A DNA stretch of 64,000 nucleotides from Rhodoferax_B sp049316285 (lineage in GTDB: Bacteria; Pseudomonadota; Gammaproteobacteria; Burkholderiales; Burkholderiaceae_C). Of this stretch, positions 18,404-27,213 are shown piece after piece. Below the pieces are notes generated by a model. It ran no database searches. It worked only from the letters and a program-made list of their open reading frames with translations, and was not told where the DNA came from. Position numbers and translations under genes: made by a program. Each line of letters opens with the position of its first letter. Positions within the stretch are counted from its first letter, which is position 1. Location: assembly GCF_049316285.1 (NCBI RefSeq), contig NZ_JBMOXA010000024.1, positions 1-64,000 on the forward strand, given 5' to 3'.

Positions 18404-19846
18404 TCAGTGCGCGTTGTAACGCTGCGTCAACGCCTGCAACGCCAGCAAAAGTTCATCGACCACGGGGGCCCAATCACCCTCTCGTGTTTGCCGAAACAGC
18501 CGCATCACACCCGGGTACCAGGGCGAGTCGGTGCGCTGGTCCAGCCAACGCCAGTCGGTCTGGTAATGCGGCAGCAGCAGCCAGCATGGCTTGCCCAAAG
18601 CGCCGGCGAGATGGGCCATGGCGGTGTCCACAGAAATCACCAGATCGAGTTGCGCCACCAGCGCGGCAGCATCGGCAAAGTCGCGCATCTGCGGCCCGAG
18701 ATTGACCACCGGCAGCCCGGCCGGTGGCTTGGCGGCCTCGTCTTCACCCGCCGCTTTTTGCAGGCTGATGAAGTGCACGCCGGAGACTTCGCCCAGCGGC
18801 GCAAGGCACAACAACGAGGGCAGGGAGCGGTCCGCATCATTTTCAAAGCGCGGGTTGCCCTTCCACACCAGGCCTACGCGCAGACCGCCGGCCGGCAGCG
18901 ACCCCGCCCAATGTGCCACCAGCGCGGGCTCGGCCTGCAGATAGGGCAACACGGTTGGCGTGTCGGGGCGGATGGCAAAGAGATAGGGCAGGCTCAGCGG
19001 CGGCACCCAGTAGTCGTAGCCGCAGTCAACCGGCAAGCTTTCGTCAAACCCCCACACGTCGTCGACCGCAGTCAGGCTGTGCATCAAGCGTTTCAGCGCC
19101 GGGTGGCACAGCAGGTCGACCCTGAGCGCCCCCGCCGCCTTGAGCTGCGCCGCATAGCGGCAGAACTGGATCATGTCGCCATGGCCCGCTTCATAACCGA
19201 TCAGGATGGAGCAGCCCGCCAGGGGCTCGCCCGACCAGCGCCGACACGGCAGGCGCTCGGCCAGCGCGGCATACCAGTCGCGCGCCTCCAGCCCCATCCA
19301 ACCGTCGCCCCAGCGGCCTTGGCGCAGGTGCAGCACACCGCGGTTGAACAAGGCCTTGGCATACGCCGGGTCGAATGCCAGCGCCCGCTCGTAACACGCC
19401 TCGGCTTCGTCGTCGAGACGCCGGGCCGCGTACAAAGCCCCCAGGTTGGACCAAAGGCCGGGTTGCTCCGGCAGCTCGCGCAACCCTTGCGCATAAACCA
19501 TCTCGGCTTCATCCAGGCGCTTTTGACGGGCCAATAATCCGCCGTAGTTCAGGCGTGTAGTGGCGCTTTCAAGTGGCGCGAGTGGCAAGGCCAAAGCACG
19601 CTGGTAACAGGTTTCGGCCTCGGTGTCATCGCCGGCTTGTTCGCGCAACAAAGCCAGGTTGACCCAGGCCTGTGCCAAATCGGGCGCAGCGGCGACGGCG
19701 GCGCGAAAGTGCTGTTCGGCCTGGGCGAGTGCATCGCGCAGCACTTGTTTCTGCCGTTCAGTGTCATGGCCCGCCATGGCCGAAACCCCGGCCACAAAGG
19801 CGGCGGCACCAGCAGACTCCCCGGGCGAAGGCGTGGCCCGACTCAT
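18404..19846 (-). CDS. TPR-repeat protein with glycosyltransferase-like C-terminus
   Basis: About 480 residues. The first half has several tetratricopeptide repeats, for example AEQHFRAAVAAAPDLAQAWV, EAETCYQRALALPLAPLES and EAEACYERALAFDPAYAKAL. The second half is a Rossmann-like region resembling glycosyltransferase family 9/41 proteins. It includes ILIGYEAGHGDMIQFCRYA, LRVGLVWKGNPRFENDADRS and the nucleotide-binding-like end LVISVDTAMAHLAGALGKP. Such proteins are common in proteobacteria beside flagellar or surface-glycan genes, but none are here. I used the ATG at MSRATPSP; an ATG 12 codons earlier (MQCGRRTR) is possible. The role is not established. Confidence 0.82.
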   Translation of the reverse strand: MSRATPSPGESAGAAAFVAGVSAMAGHDTERQKQVLRDALAQAEQHFRAAVAAAPDLAQAWVNLALLREQAGDDTEAETCYQRALALPLAPLESATTRLNYGGLLARQKRLDEAEMVYAQGLRELPEQPGLWSNLGALYAARRLDDEAEACYERALAFDPAYAKALFNRGVLHLRQGRWGDGWMGLEARDWYAALAERLPCRRWSGEPLAGCSILIGYEAGHGDMIQFCRYAAQLKAAGALRVDLLCHPALKRLMHSLTAVDDVWGFDESLPVDCGYDYWVPPLSLPYLFAIRPDTPTVLPYLQAEPALVAHWAGSLPAGGLRVGLVWKGNPRFENDADRSLPSLLCLAPLGEVSGVHFISLQKAAGEDEAAKPPAGLPVVNLGPQMRDFADAAALVAQLDLVISVDTAMAHLAGALGKPCWLLLPHYQTDWRWLDQRTDSPWYPGVMRLFRQTREGDWAPVVDELLLALQALTQRYNAH

Positions 19847-19972
19847 AAGAATATCCGGCCTCGTCCTACGGCCACACTGCATAAGCGCGCAGGCGCATGG
19901 GTGCTGTGCGCTGGCAGTCCAAGGCTACCGGCGTTTCTAAGCTTGAGGTATTGAAACCGTAAGGAGTCGGCC

Positions 19973-20512
19973 ATGTTGCTCACTAGTCAAAATAATGCGG
20001 TGTACGAAGCGCATTGTGATGTGTTGGATTCGGAATTCTTCAACCAGCCCAGTTGGCGCACCGTCGTCGTGGCGTGTGTCCTGGCCATGTTCGCCTGGAC
20101 GGCCAAAGCCCAGGCGCCGCAAGTGCCGGCCAACCTGCCGGGCACGGCCGGCATAGACGCCTCGGGCAACACCCAGCAAGAGCGCAGCGCCTGCCTCAAT
20201 GGCCAGACGCAGCAAGACCAGGCCACCTGCCTGCGCGAAGCCAATAACGCGGCACAAGACAAAAACCAAGGCAAGCTGACCACAGAAGGCCCGTTGGGTG
20301 CAAATGCGGTACGCCGCTGTGAACCCCTGGCGGCTGATGACCGCGCGGCCTGTGAAGCGCGTATTCTGGGCGCGGGCAGTACCAACGGCAGCGTCGCGGG
20401 CGGGGGGGTGATTCGCCAGGTGGAAACCGTGGAAGTGCCGCCCGGCGCGTCGTCCATCACCATTCGCAAACAAACCGACGGCCCGGTGTTGGTGGTGCCT
20501 GCGCCACGTTGA
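19973..20512 (+). CDS. Small exported cysteine-containing protein of unknown function
   Basis: A 179-residue protein whose start is fixed by AAGGAG six bases upstream. A hydrophobic segment VVVACVLAMFAWTAKAQA (about 31-48) looks like a signal peptide or anchor, after an unusually long N-terminal region of about 28 residues. The mature part has paired-Cys segments ERSACLNGQTQQDQATCLRE and RCEPLAADDRAACEAR, then a Gly/Ser linker and a conserved-looking C-terminus. It resembles short periplasmic proteins frequent in Burkholderiales. I know no function. It converges on the protease gene. Confidence 0.65.
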   Translation: MLLTSQNNAVYEAHCDVLDSEFFNQPSWRTVVVACVLAMFAWTAKAQAPQVPANLPGTAGIDASGNTQQERSACLNGQTQQDQATCLREANNAAQDKNQGKLTTEGPLGANAVRRCEPLAADDRAACEARILGAGSTNGSVAGGGVIRQVETVEVPPGASSITIRKQTDGPVLVVPAPR

Positions 20513-20541
20513 TGCCAGGCCTGGGCCGTCAAATGCTCCCG

Positions 20542-22413
20542 TCAAACAAGCTGGCTTGATTTGTGCCGCGTGGAGCGGCGACGCGCCAGCCACACGGCCA
20601 CGGCCCAAGCCCAGAGCGCCAGGCCCCATACCCAAGACATGGCACCGCCACCCCCACCGCCGCCGCTGGTGCTCACCGGCGTATCGCTGGCAGTGGAGAC
20701 CACCGTCACCATGCTTTGCGCCGTGCGGCCCGCCGAATCGGTCACCGTCAGGCTGAAGCTAAAGCTGCCAGCCGTGGAAGGCAGCGTGACGGTGGCGACG
20801 GCGGCGGTCGCGTTCTGTATGCCGACGATGGCACCCGCGACCTGGCTCCATTGATAGCTGCGCAAACTGGTGTTGGCCGCTGCAGTGCTGCGGCTGCCAT
20901 CGAGTTGCACGGTGCTGCCCGCGGGCACACTGCTCAAAGCTGCGATCAGCGCTTCGGTGACTTGGCCGCTAGTCGCTATCGCCACCGCCGCAGCGGCATC
21001 CAGCAGTCCGGCGCCGCAGGTTGCCGTGGTGCAATTGCAGGCTACGCTGCCGGCTGCGCTACACGACAAGGCGCCGGGCACGTTCACATGTGGCCGGGTG
21101 CTTTGTTTCATGCGTTGGATCAATTGATCAGGAGTGAGGTTGGGGTTCACCGCCAGCATCAACGAGGCCACAGCTGTGGCCTGCGGCGCAGAAAAACTGG
21201 TGCCCAGGTATTGGGTATAGCTGTCCGCACCGGGGGCCTTGTCGCCGAGATTGCCGGTTGAATACAGCGGCTGGCTATTCGTGCCACCTGGGGCCAACAA
21301 GGCCACGGCAGAACCCAGATTCGAATAACTGGTCTTGCGGCCATCGGCCTGCGCCGCCCCTACGGCGAGCACACCGCGGCAATCGGCCGGCCGCATCGGT
21401 GCCGAAGACTCGTTGCCGGCCGCCACCACCAACAACGCCCCCGCCTTGGTGATCTCGTCGATCACATCCTGGTAGGCCGCCGAGCAAGGCTGGTCGCCAC
21501 CAAAGCTCAGGTTGATCACCCGCGCCGGATGGCTGTTGGCCGGCACACCGTCCACCGACAGGCCCGCCGCCCAGCGCATGCCGTCGAGCAGGTCACTCAA
21601 CAACGCGCCACATTTGCCGGCCACGCGCACGGGCAATACCGGGCCGACCCAGTTGATGCCCGCAATGCCCTGGCTGTTGTTGGCCACAGCGGCAATCTGG
21701 CCGGTGATGAAGGTGCCGTGCCAGGAGCTGGCTTCCACATCGCAGGTGCTGAAGCGCGCGGGGTCGTTCGTGCGGTCCGCCGCGCTGACCCAGTCGCCCG
21801 GGTCGCTGGCGTCGGCGTCACGCCCATTGCCATCGTTGGCGTAGACAGCATCGCTGACGAAGTCGTAACCCGGCCATACACGCCCCGCCAAGTCGGGGTG
21901 GCTGAAACGCACACCGGTGTCGAGCACGGCGACGGTGATGGCACTGCTGCCGGAGGTGCTGTCCCAGGCCAGCGGCATGTTCAGGCCCGCCGCCGCCACA
22001 CTGGGCGACTGCAGGTTCCATTGGCTGCTGTAGCCGGGATCGTTGGGCGCTGCCAGGCGTTTGATGCGCACATCGGGCTCGACCGACAAAACATCAGGCT
22101 GTTGGCGCAGGCGCGCCAATGTGGCTTGCAGTTGGCTGCCCGATTCGGCACTGGCCAGGCGCAGCAGGTGATGGCCCTGGCTGCCCACGCTGCGTTCGCT
22201 TTGCGGCAGCACGCCGGCCGCACGCGCGGCGTCGATCAGGCGGCCGCGTGCAGCGGCGCTGCTTTCACGTTGCGCCGTTTCGGATAGCGGCGCGGCAGAT
22301 GTAGGTTTGAGTTTGACTATCAGTCCACTCACCGCTTCTGGGTTGGACTGGGCGAATGCCGATCCCGCCAGCAGGGCCATGGCCCCCAACACAAATGCAA
22401 AACGGTGGTTCAT
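20542..22413 (-). CDS. Secreted S8 (subtilisin-like) serine protease with GlyGly-CTERM-like tail
   Basis: A 623-residue exported protease. Signal peptide MNHRFAFVLGAMALLAGSAFA, an inhibitor-like propeptide (about 22-125), then the S8 domain with catalytic Asp in VAVLDTGVRFSHPD, His in SSWHGTFITGQIAAV and Ser in YLGTSFSAPQATAVA. Cysteine-rich stretches (CSAAGSVACNCTTATCG) suggest disulfides. A PKD/Ig-like domain (VQLDGSRSTAAANTSLRSYQ) follows. The end is a polyglycine run, then AMSWVWGLALWAWAVAVWLA and RRR, matching the Gly-rich, hydrophobic, basic layout of GlyGly-CTERM signals processed by rhombosortase. I chose the ATG that starts the signal peptide. Confidence 0.93.
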   Translation of the reverse strand: MNHRFAFVLGAMALLAGSAFAQSNPEAVSGLIVKLKPTSAAPLSETAQRESSAAARGRLIDAARAAGVLPQSERSVGSQGHHLLRLASAESGSQLQATLARLRQQPDVLSVEPDVRIKRLAAPNDPGYSSQWNLQSPSVAAAGLNMPLAWDSTSGSSAITVAVLDTGVRFSHPDLAGRVWPGYDFVSDAVYANDGNGRDADASDPGDWVSAADRTNDPARFSTCDVEASSWHGTFITGQIAAVANNSQGIAGINWVGPVLPVRVAGKCGALLSDLLDGMRWAAGLSVDGVPANSHPARVINLSFGGDQPCSAAYQDVIDEITKAGALLVVAAGNESSAPMRPADCRGVLAVGAAQADGRKTSYSNLGSAVALLAPGGTNSQPLYSTGNLGDKAPGADSYTQYLGTSFSAPQATAVASLMLAVNPNLTPDQLIQRMKQSTRPHVNVPGALSCSAAGSVACNCTTATCGAGLLDAAAAVAIATSGQVTEALIAALSSVPAGSTVQLDGSRSTAAANTSLRSYQWSQVAGAIVGIQNATAAVATVTLPSTAGSFSFSLTVTDSAGRTAQSMVTVVSTASDTPVSTSGGGGGGGAMSWVWGLALWAWAVAVWLARRRSTRHKSSQLV

Positions 22414-22537
22414 AAAACAACTCTCTGGAACTTTGGTCACGGCTGTGCTGTCAGCCTCTCACCACATCGTGCCACAAGATCGAGCCGCCACGTTCGATAA
22501 CATGGCCCTTGCATCAGCAGAAGAAAAGGTGGATTCC

Positions 22538-23467
22538 ATGCCTCATCCCGTGCCAGATCGCAACAACCGCCGCTTTCAACCCCCTGCACCAGCACGCGCA
22601 CGCTGGCCGCGATGGCTTGTCGCCCTTGTGCTGCTTGGCGCGGCGGGATTCGGCTGGCAATGGTGGCAAAACAACCACAAAACGGCCGCACCAACACCGA
22701 CGCCACAAACCGCTGCGCCGCCGGCACCCGCGGCCCCCGCGCCCGAAGTCGCCGCCTCCGGACCGCAACACCCGGTGGACACCCTGGCCCCGGCAGAACC
22801 GGGCTTGCCAGCGTTGGCCTCGTCGGATGCCAAGCTGACCGAAGTGTTAAACAGCTTGCTCGGCGCCAAATCGGTGACCAAGTTTCTGGTGCTGGACGGC
22901 TTTGTGCGCCGCGTGGTGGCCACGGTAGACAGCCTGCCACGTGAACATGCACCCACCTTGATGTGGCCAGTGCAAAAAACAGCTGGCCGCTTTGGCACAC
23001 AAGCGGTGGCAGAAACCCAGGTCATCACCGTCGACAACAGCGCCCGCTACGCGCCATTTGTGGCGTTTGTAGAACAGGTCGACCTGGAGAAAGCCGTGGC
23101 CTTGTACGCCGGCCTGTACCCGCTATTCCAGCAAGCCTACGAAGAATTGGGCTACCCCGGCAAATATTTCAACGACCGCTTGGTGGCGGTGATCGACCAT
23201 CTGCTGCAGGCGCCCGAGCCCACCGCGTCGATCCAGGTCAAGCTGGTGGAGGTGAAAGGCGACGTGCCCTCGATTCAACCCTGGGTGCGCTACGAGTACG
23301 TCGATCCGCAACTCCAGGCCTTGTCTGCCGGGCAGAAGATGATGGTGCGCATGGGCCACGTACACGAGCGGCAGTTGAAGGCGCGGTTGACCAGCTTGCG
23401 CGCGCTGCTGGTGAAGGGGAACGTGACAACAGCAGTACAACCCGCCGCAGCCGCTTCCAAGCCCTGA
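22538..23467 (+). CDS. DUF3014 single-pass membrane protein
   Basis: About 309 residues: a basic, Pro-rich N-terminus, one transmembrane helix (about 23-45, RWLVALVLLGAAGFGWQWW), a Pro/Ala linker (about 50-90), and a periplasmic DUF3014-type domain. That domain includes LTEVLNSLLGAKSVTKFLVL, YAPFVAFVEQVDLEKAVALY and ELGYPGKYFNDRLVAVIDHL. The start follows AAGGTGG at a good distance; the frame is open further upstream without protein character. The function of DUF3014 is unknown. A perfect 12-bp stem terminator separates it from convergent gap. It diverges from the S8 protease. Confidence 0.82.
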   Translation: MPHPVPDRNNRRFQPPAPARARWPRWLVALVLLGAAGFGWQWWQNNHKTAAPTPTPQTAAPPAPAAPAPEVAASGPQHPVDTLAPAEPGLPALASSDAKLTEVLNSLLGAKSVTKFLVLDGFVRRVVATVDSLPREHAPTLMWPVQKTAGRFGTQAVAETQVITVDNSARYAPFVAFVEQVDLEKAVALYAGLYPLFQQAYEELGYPGKYFNDRLVAVIDHLLQAPEPTASIQVKLVEVKGDVPSIQPWVRYEYVDPQLQALSAGQKMMVRMGHVHERQLKARLTSLRALLVKGNVTTAVQPAAAASKP

Positions 23468-23472
23468 ACGGC

Positions 23473-23513
23473 AAAACGGCTGGCCGCCACTTGCATGGCG
23501 CCAGCCGTTTTTT
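23473..23513. terminator. Bidirectional rho-independent terminator
   Basis: AAAACGGCTGGC (23473-23484) pairs perfectly with GCCAGCCGTTTT (23500-23511), with a T-run on the plus strand and, by symmetry, on the minus strand. It lies between the convergent DUF3014 gene and gap and should end both transcripts. Confidence 0.9.
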
Positions 23514-23527
23514 AATCGCCTAAAGAA

Positions 23528-24523
23528 TTAAGCGATGACGCGGACCATTTCCAGCGTCTTGTTCGAGTAGCCCCATTCGTTGTCGTACCAGCTCACCAGC
23601 TTGACGAAGGTGCCGTCCAGTGCGATGCCGGCGTCGGCGTCGAAGATGGAGGTGCGTGCGTCACCGCGGAAGTCGGTGGCGACCACCTTGTCTTCGGTGT
23701 AGCCCAGCACGCCCTTCAAGGCGCCTTCGCTTTGTGCCTTGAACTCGGCGCAGATGTCCTTGTAGCTGGCTTCGTTGACCAGTTCCACCGTCAGGTCGAC
23801 CACAGACACGTCGCTGGTCGGCACGCGGAAGCTCATGCCGGTCAGCTTCTTGTTCAGCTCGGGAATCACCACGCCCACGGCCTTGGCAGCGCCAGTGCTC
23901 GAAGGGATGATGTTTTCCAGGATGCCGCGGCCGCCGCGCCAGTCCTTGTTGCTCGGGCCGTCCACGGTTTTTTGCGTGGCGGTGGCAGCGTGCACGGTGG
24001 TCATCAGGCCGCGCTTGATGCCCCACTTGTCGTTCAGCACCTTGGCCAGCGGAGCCAGGCAGTTGGTGGTGCACGAAGCGTTGGAGATGATGGCCTGGCC
24101 GGCATAGGTCTTGTCGTTCACGCCGTAGACGAACATCGGGGTGTCGTCCTTGCTCGGTGCCGACATCACAACCTTCTTGGCGCCTGCGTCGATGTGTTTT
24201 TGCGCGGTTTCCTTGGTCAGGAACAGGCCGGTGGATTCGACCACCACGTCGGCGCCGACTTCGTTCCACTTCAGGTTGGCTGGGTCACGCTCTTGCGTCA
24301 GGCGGATCTTCTTGCCGTTGACCACCAGTGCGCCGTTGTCGATCGACACCTGGCCTTCAAAGCGGCCGTGCACCGAGTCGTACTGCAGCATGTAGGCCAG
24401 GTAGTCGGGCTCGAGCAGGTCGTTGATGCCCACAATCTCGATGTCCTTGAAGTTCTGCACTGCTGCGCGGAACACCATACGGCCAATACGGCCAAAGCCG
24501 TTGATACCAATCTTGATCGCCAT
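23528..24523 (-). CDS. gap: Glyceraldehyde-3-phosphate dehydrogenase, type I
   Basis: This enzyme interconverts glyceraldehyde 3-phosphate and 1,3-bisphosphoglycerate with NAD in glycolysis and gluconeogenesis. The 331-residue protein starts MAIKIGINGFGRIGRMVFRA (Rossmann GxGxxG). The catalytic Cys151 lies in SNASCTTNCLAPLAKV. GINDLLEP places Asp35 after the second strand, which favours NAD over NADP. WYDNEWGYSNKTLEM closes the active site. It follows tkt by 77 bases on the same strand, as in the Calvin/pentose-phosphate clusters of many betaproteobacteria, so the pair may be one operon. Confidence 0.98.
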   Translation of the reverse strand: MAIKIGINGFGRIGRMVFRAAVQNFKDIEIVGINDLLEPDYLAYMLQYDSVHGRFEGQVSIDNGALVVNGKKIRLTQERDPANLKWNEVGADVVVESTGLFLTKETAQKHIDAGAKKVVMSAPSKDDTPMFVYGVNDKTYAGQAIISNASCTTNCLAPLAKVLNDKWGIKRGLMTTVHAATATQKTVDGPSNKDWRGGRGILENIIPSSTGAAKAVGVVIPELNKKLTGMSFRVPTSDVSVVDLTVELVNEASYKDICAEFKAQSEGALKGVLGYTEDKVVATDFRGDARTSIFDADAGIALDGTFVKLVSWYDNEWGYSNKTLEMVRVIA

Positions 24524-24600
24524 TTTCTTTACTCCAAAGTTAAAAATCGACCGGCGGCGTCATGCTACTGGCGTAGCACGACGCGCTACATGCTTAGCTA

Positions 24601-26703
24601 TTACTTCGAATTGCGCAGGGCTTGCTCAACCGTGTCGGCCACGTTTTCAGGCGTGAAACCGAAGTGCTTGAACAGCACCGGCGCGGGCGCCGACTCACCA
24701 AAGGTGTCGAGGCCCACCACGGCCGCACAGCCGTACTTCCACCAGCCGTCGCTGGAGCCCATTTCCACGGCCACACGCGGCACACCGGCCGGCAGCACGC
24801 TGGTCTTGTAGGCCACGGCTTGGCGGTCGAACGTGGTGGTGCTGGGCATGGAGACCACACGCACGGCGATCTTGCGCTCGGCCAGCAGCTTTTGCGCGGC
24901 GATGGCCAGTTGCACCTCGGAACCCGTGGCGATGATCACCGCCTGGGCCTTCTTCTTCAGGCCGGCGTCAGCCGGTTCGGCCAGCACGTAGGCGCCCTTG
25001 TTGATGGCGTCCAGGCCCGAAGCGTCAGGGGCCACGGCCGAGTCGCCCTTGGCGATGTAGGCGATGTTCTGGCGGCTGAGCAGCAGCGCGGTGGGTTTGT
25101 CCTTGTTCTGCAGGGCCACGGTCCAGGCGACAGCGGTTTCGGCCGTGTCGGCGGGGCGCCAGACATCCAGGTTAGGGATCAGGCGCAGGCTGGCCGCGTG
25201 TTCGATCGACTGGTGGGTTGGGCCGTCTTCACCCAGACCGATGGAGTCGTGGGTGAACACGTGCACCACGCGCAGCTTCATCAGCGCCGCCATACGGATG
25301 GCGTTGCGGCTGTAGTCGCTGAACGTCAGGAAGGTGCCGCCGTAGGGGATAAAACCACCGTGCAGCGCCACGCCGTTCATGATGGCGGCCATGCCGAATT
25401 CGCGCACGCCGTAGTTGATGTGGCGGCCACCGACCAGTTTGCCGTCGGTGGTTTCGGTTTGCACCACTTCACCGTCGCGGTCGAAGCGCAGCGCAGGTGT
25501 GCTCTTGGTGTTGGTGAGGTTGGAGCCGGTCAGGTCGGCCGAGCCGCCCAGCAGTTCGGGCAGTGCAGCGGTGAACGATTCCAGCGCCAGTTGCGAAGCC
25601 TTGCGCGAAGCCACGGTTTCGGCCTTGGTGTGGGCAGCGACCACGGTGTCGACGGCGGTTTGCACAAAGTTCTTCGGCAGATCGCCCTTGATGCGGCGCA
25701 GCAGTTCCTTGGCCAGCTCGGGGTAGGCGGCCTTGTAAGCGGCAAACTTTTCGTCCCAGGCGGCTTCGGCGGTTTGGCCGGCGGCAACGCCATTCCAGTC
25801 GGCAGCCACTTCCGCAGGAATCTCAAACGGGGCGTAAGGCCAGTCCAGCGCTTCACGCGTGAGCTTGATTTCTTCTGCGCCCAGGGCTTCGCCGTGCGCC
25901 TTGGCCGTACCCGCACGGTTGGGCGAGCCCAGGCCTATGGTGGTCTTGCAGATGATCAGCGTGGGCTTTTCTTTCGAAGCCTTGGCTTGTTCCAGTGCGG
26001 CCGACACGGCTTCCACGTCGTTGCCGTCGATCGGGCCCAGCACTTGCCAGCCGTAGGCGGTAAAACGCAAGGCGGTGTTGTCGATGAACCAGGGGGCCAC
26101 CTGGCCGTCGATGGAGATGCCGTTGTCGTCGTACAGCGCAACCAGCTTGTTCAGCTTCCAGGCGCCAGCCAGGGCGGCGGCTTCATGGCTGATGCCTTCC
26201 ATCAGGCAACCATCGCCCAGGAAGGCGTAGGTGTGGTGGTTCACCACGTCATGCACCACTTCAGCGCCTTCTGGCGTGGTGGTCACACGGTTGAATTCCT
26301 TGGCCAGCAGCTTTTCAGCCAGCGCAAAACCCACGGCATTGGTGATGCCTTGGCCCAGCGGGCCGGTGGTGGTTTCCACACCAGGGGTGATGCCGTATTC
26401 GGGGTGGCCTGCGGTCTTGCTGTGCAGTTGGCGGAAGTTCTTCAACTCGGCCATGGGCAGCTTGTAGCCGGTGAGGTTCAGCAACGAGTAGATCAGCATC
26501 GACGCGTGGCCGTTGGACAGCACAAAACGGTCGCGGTCAGCCCATTGCGGGTTCTTAGGGTTGTGCTTGAGGTGACGGCTCCACAAGGCGACGGCCATCT
26601 CAGCCATGCCCATGGGGGCGCCGGGGTGACCGGAATTGGCTTGTTGTACGGCGTCCATTGCGAGTGCGCGGATCGCATTCGCCATCATTCGAGTATTGGC
26701 CAT
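24601..26703 (-). CDS. tkt: Transketolase
   Basis: A thiamine-diphosphate enzyme that moves two-carbon ketol units between sugar phosphates in the pentose-phosphate pathway. The 700-residue protein begins MANTRMMANAIRALAMDAVQ, then QANSGHPGAPMGMAEMAVAL. The TPP/Mg motif is GDGCLMEGISHEAAALAGAW with DDNGISIDG. The pyrimidine domain has GVREFGMAAIMNG and THDSIGLGEDGPTHQ, and a C-terminal domain follows. GGAG precedes the ATG. The frame is open for a further 85 codons upstream, but that part overlaps the divergent speD and is not protein-like. gap follows downstream. Confidence 0.98.
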   Translation of the reverse strand: MANTRMMANAIRALAMDAVQQANSGHPGAPMGMAEMAVALWSRHLKHNPKNPQWADRDRFVLSNGHASMLIYSLLNLTGYKLPMAELKNFRQLHSKTAGHPEYGITPGVETTTGPLGQGITNAVGFALAEKLLAKEFNRVTTTPEGAEVVHDVVNHHTYAFLGDGCLMEGISHEAAALAGAWKLNKLVALYDDNGISIDGQVAPWFIDNTALRFTAYGWQVLGPIDGNDVEAVSAALEQAKASKEKPTLIICKTTIGLGSPNRAGTAKAHGEALGAEEIKLTREALDWPYAPFEIPAEVAADWNGVAAGQTAEAAWDEKFAAYKAAYPELAKELLRRIKGDLPKNFVQTAVDTVVAAHTKAETVASRKASQLALESFTAALPELLGGSADLTGSNLTNTKSTPALRFDRDGEVVQTETTDGKLVGGRHINYGVREFGMAAIMNGVALHGGFIPYGGTFLTFSDYSRNAIRMAALMKLRVVHVFTHDSIGLGEDGPTHQSIEHAASLRLIPNLDVWRPADTAETAVAWTVALQNKDKPTALLLSRQNIAYIAKGDSAVAPDASGLDAINKGAYVLAEPADAGLKKKAQAVIIATGSEVQLAIAAQKLLAERKIAVRVVSMPSTTTFDRQAVAYKTSVLPAGVPRVAVEMGSSDGWWKYGCAAVVGLDTFGESAPAPVLFKHFGFTPENVADTVEQALRNSK

Positions 26704-26817
26704 CAGGGCTGCTCCGGGTGTGTACGGGTTCGGGAAAGCCCGCATTTTAGCGGCGCAGCCTCCGGCCCCGCGCCCCGCCCGGTTTACCCCCCTCACATGC
26801 TCTACAGTGGAGGCTTC

Positions 26818-27213
26818 ATGCATGGCCTCCATCTCACCGCTGACCTCACCGATTGCCGCTGCGACCCGGCCTGGCTCACCGACGCGGCCCGCCTCGGCGC
26901 CTACTGCCGCAGCGCCGTGGCCGATGTGGGTCTGCAGGCGGTGGGCGAGCTGTTCCACAGCTTTGGCCGGCCCGATGAGTCTGCGGGTCCCGCAGGCGTC
27001 ACCGCCACCATACTGCTGGCCGAATCACACCTGTGTGTCCACACCTGGCCCGAGCTGGGTGCCGTGACACTCGACGTCTACGTGTGCAACTTCGGTGGTG
27101 ACCATTCGGCGCGCGCCAACGCGTTGATGCAAGGCTTGCAAGAGCTGTTCCAACCCGGCCACGTGCAGTCACACCGACTGCTGCGTGGCCAGCCCGCTTC
27201 TGTTGATTCATGA
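26818..27213 (+). CDS. speD: S-adenosylmethionine decarboxylase proenzyme
   Basis: The pyruvoyl enzyme that makes decarboxylated AdoMet, the aminopropyl donor for spermidine. The 131-residue proenzyme has LLAESHLCVHTWPELGAVTL. Self-cleavage between Glu69 and Ser70 gives the beta chain and the pyruvoyl alpha chain, and His71 and the HTWPE segment are conserved. VDVYxC is represented by LDVYVCNFGGD. The start MHGLHLTADL follows GTGGAGG by a short spacer. It is the first gene of speD-murU-pepP (4-base overlap with the next) and diverges from tkt. No speE is next to it, but a membrane-fused aminopropyltransferase lies about 15 kb away. Confidence 0.88.
   Translation: MHGLHLTADLTDCRCDPAWLTDAARLGAYCRSAVADVGLQAVGELFHSFGRPDESAGPAGVTATILLAESHLCVHTWPELGAVTLDVYVCNFGGDHSARANALMQGLQELFQPGHVQSHRLLRGQPASVDS

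Noticed and set aside
24524..24600. Repeat-like inverted sequence between tkt and gap
   Set aside because: GTAGC/GCTAC arms are present, but there is no T-tract and the match to the dispersed repeat is too poor to call.
24622..26817. A very long plus-strand frame opposite tkt that leads into speD
   Set aside because: Only its last 132 codons (from 26818) are a gene, speD. The rest is antisense to transketolase and has no protein character.
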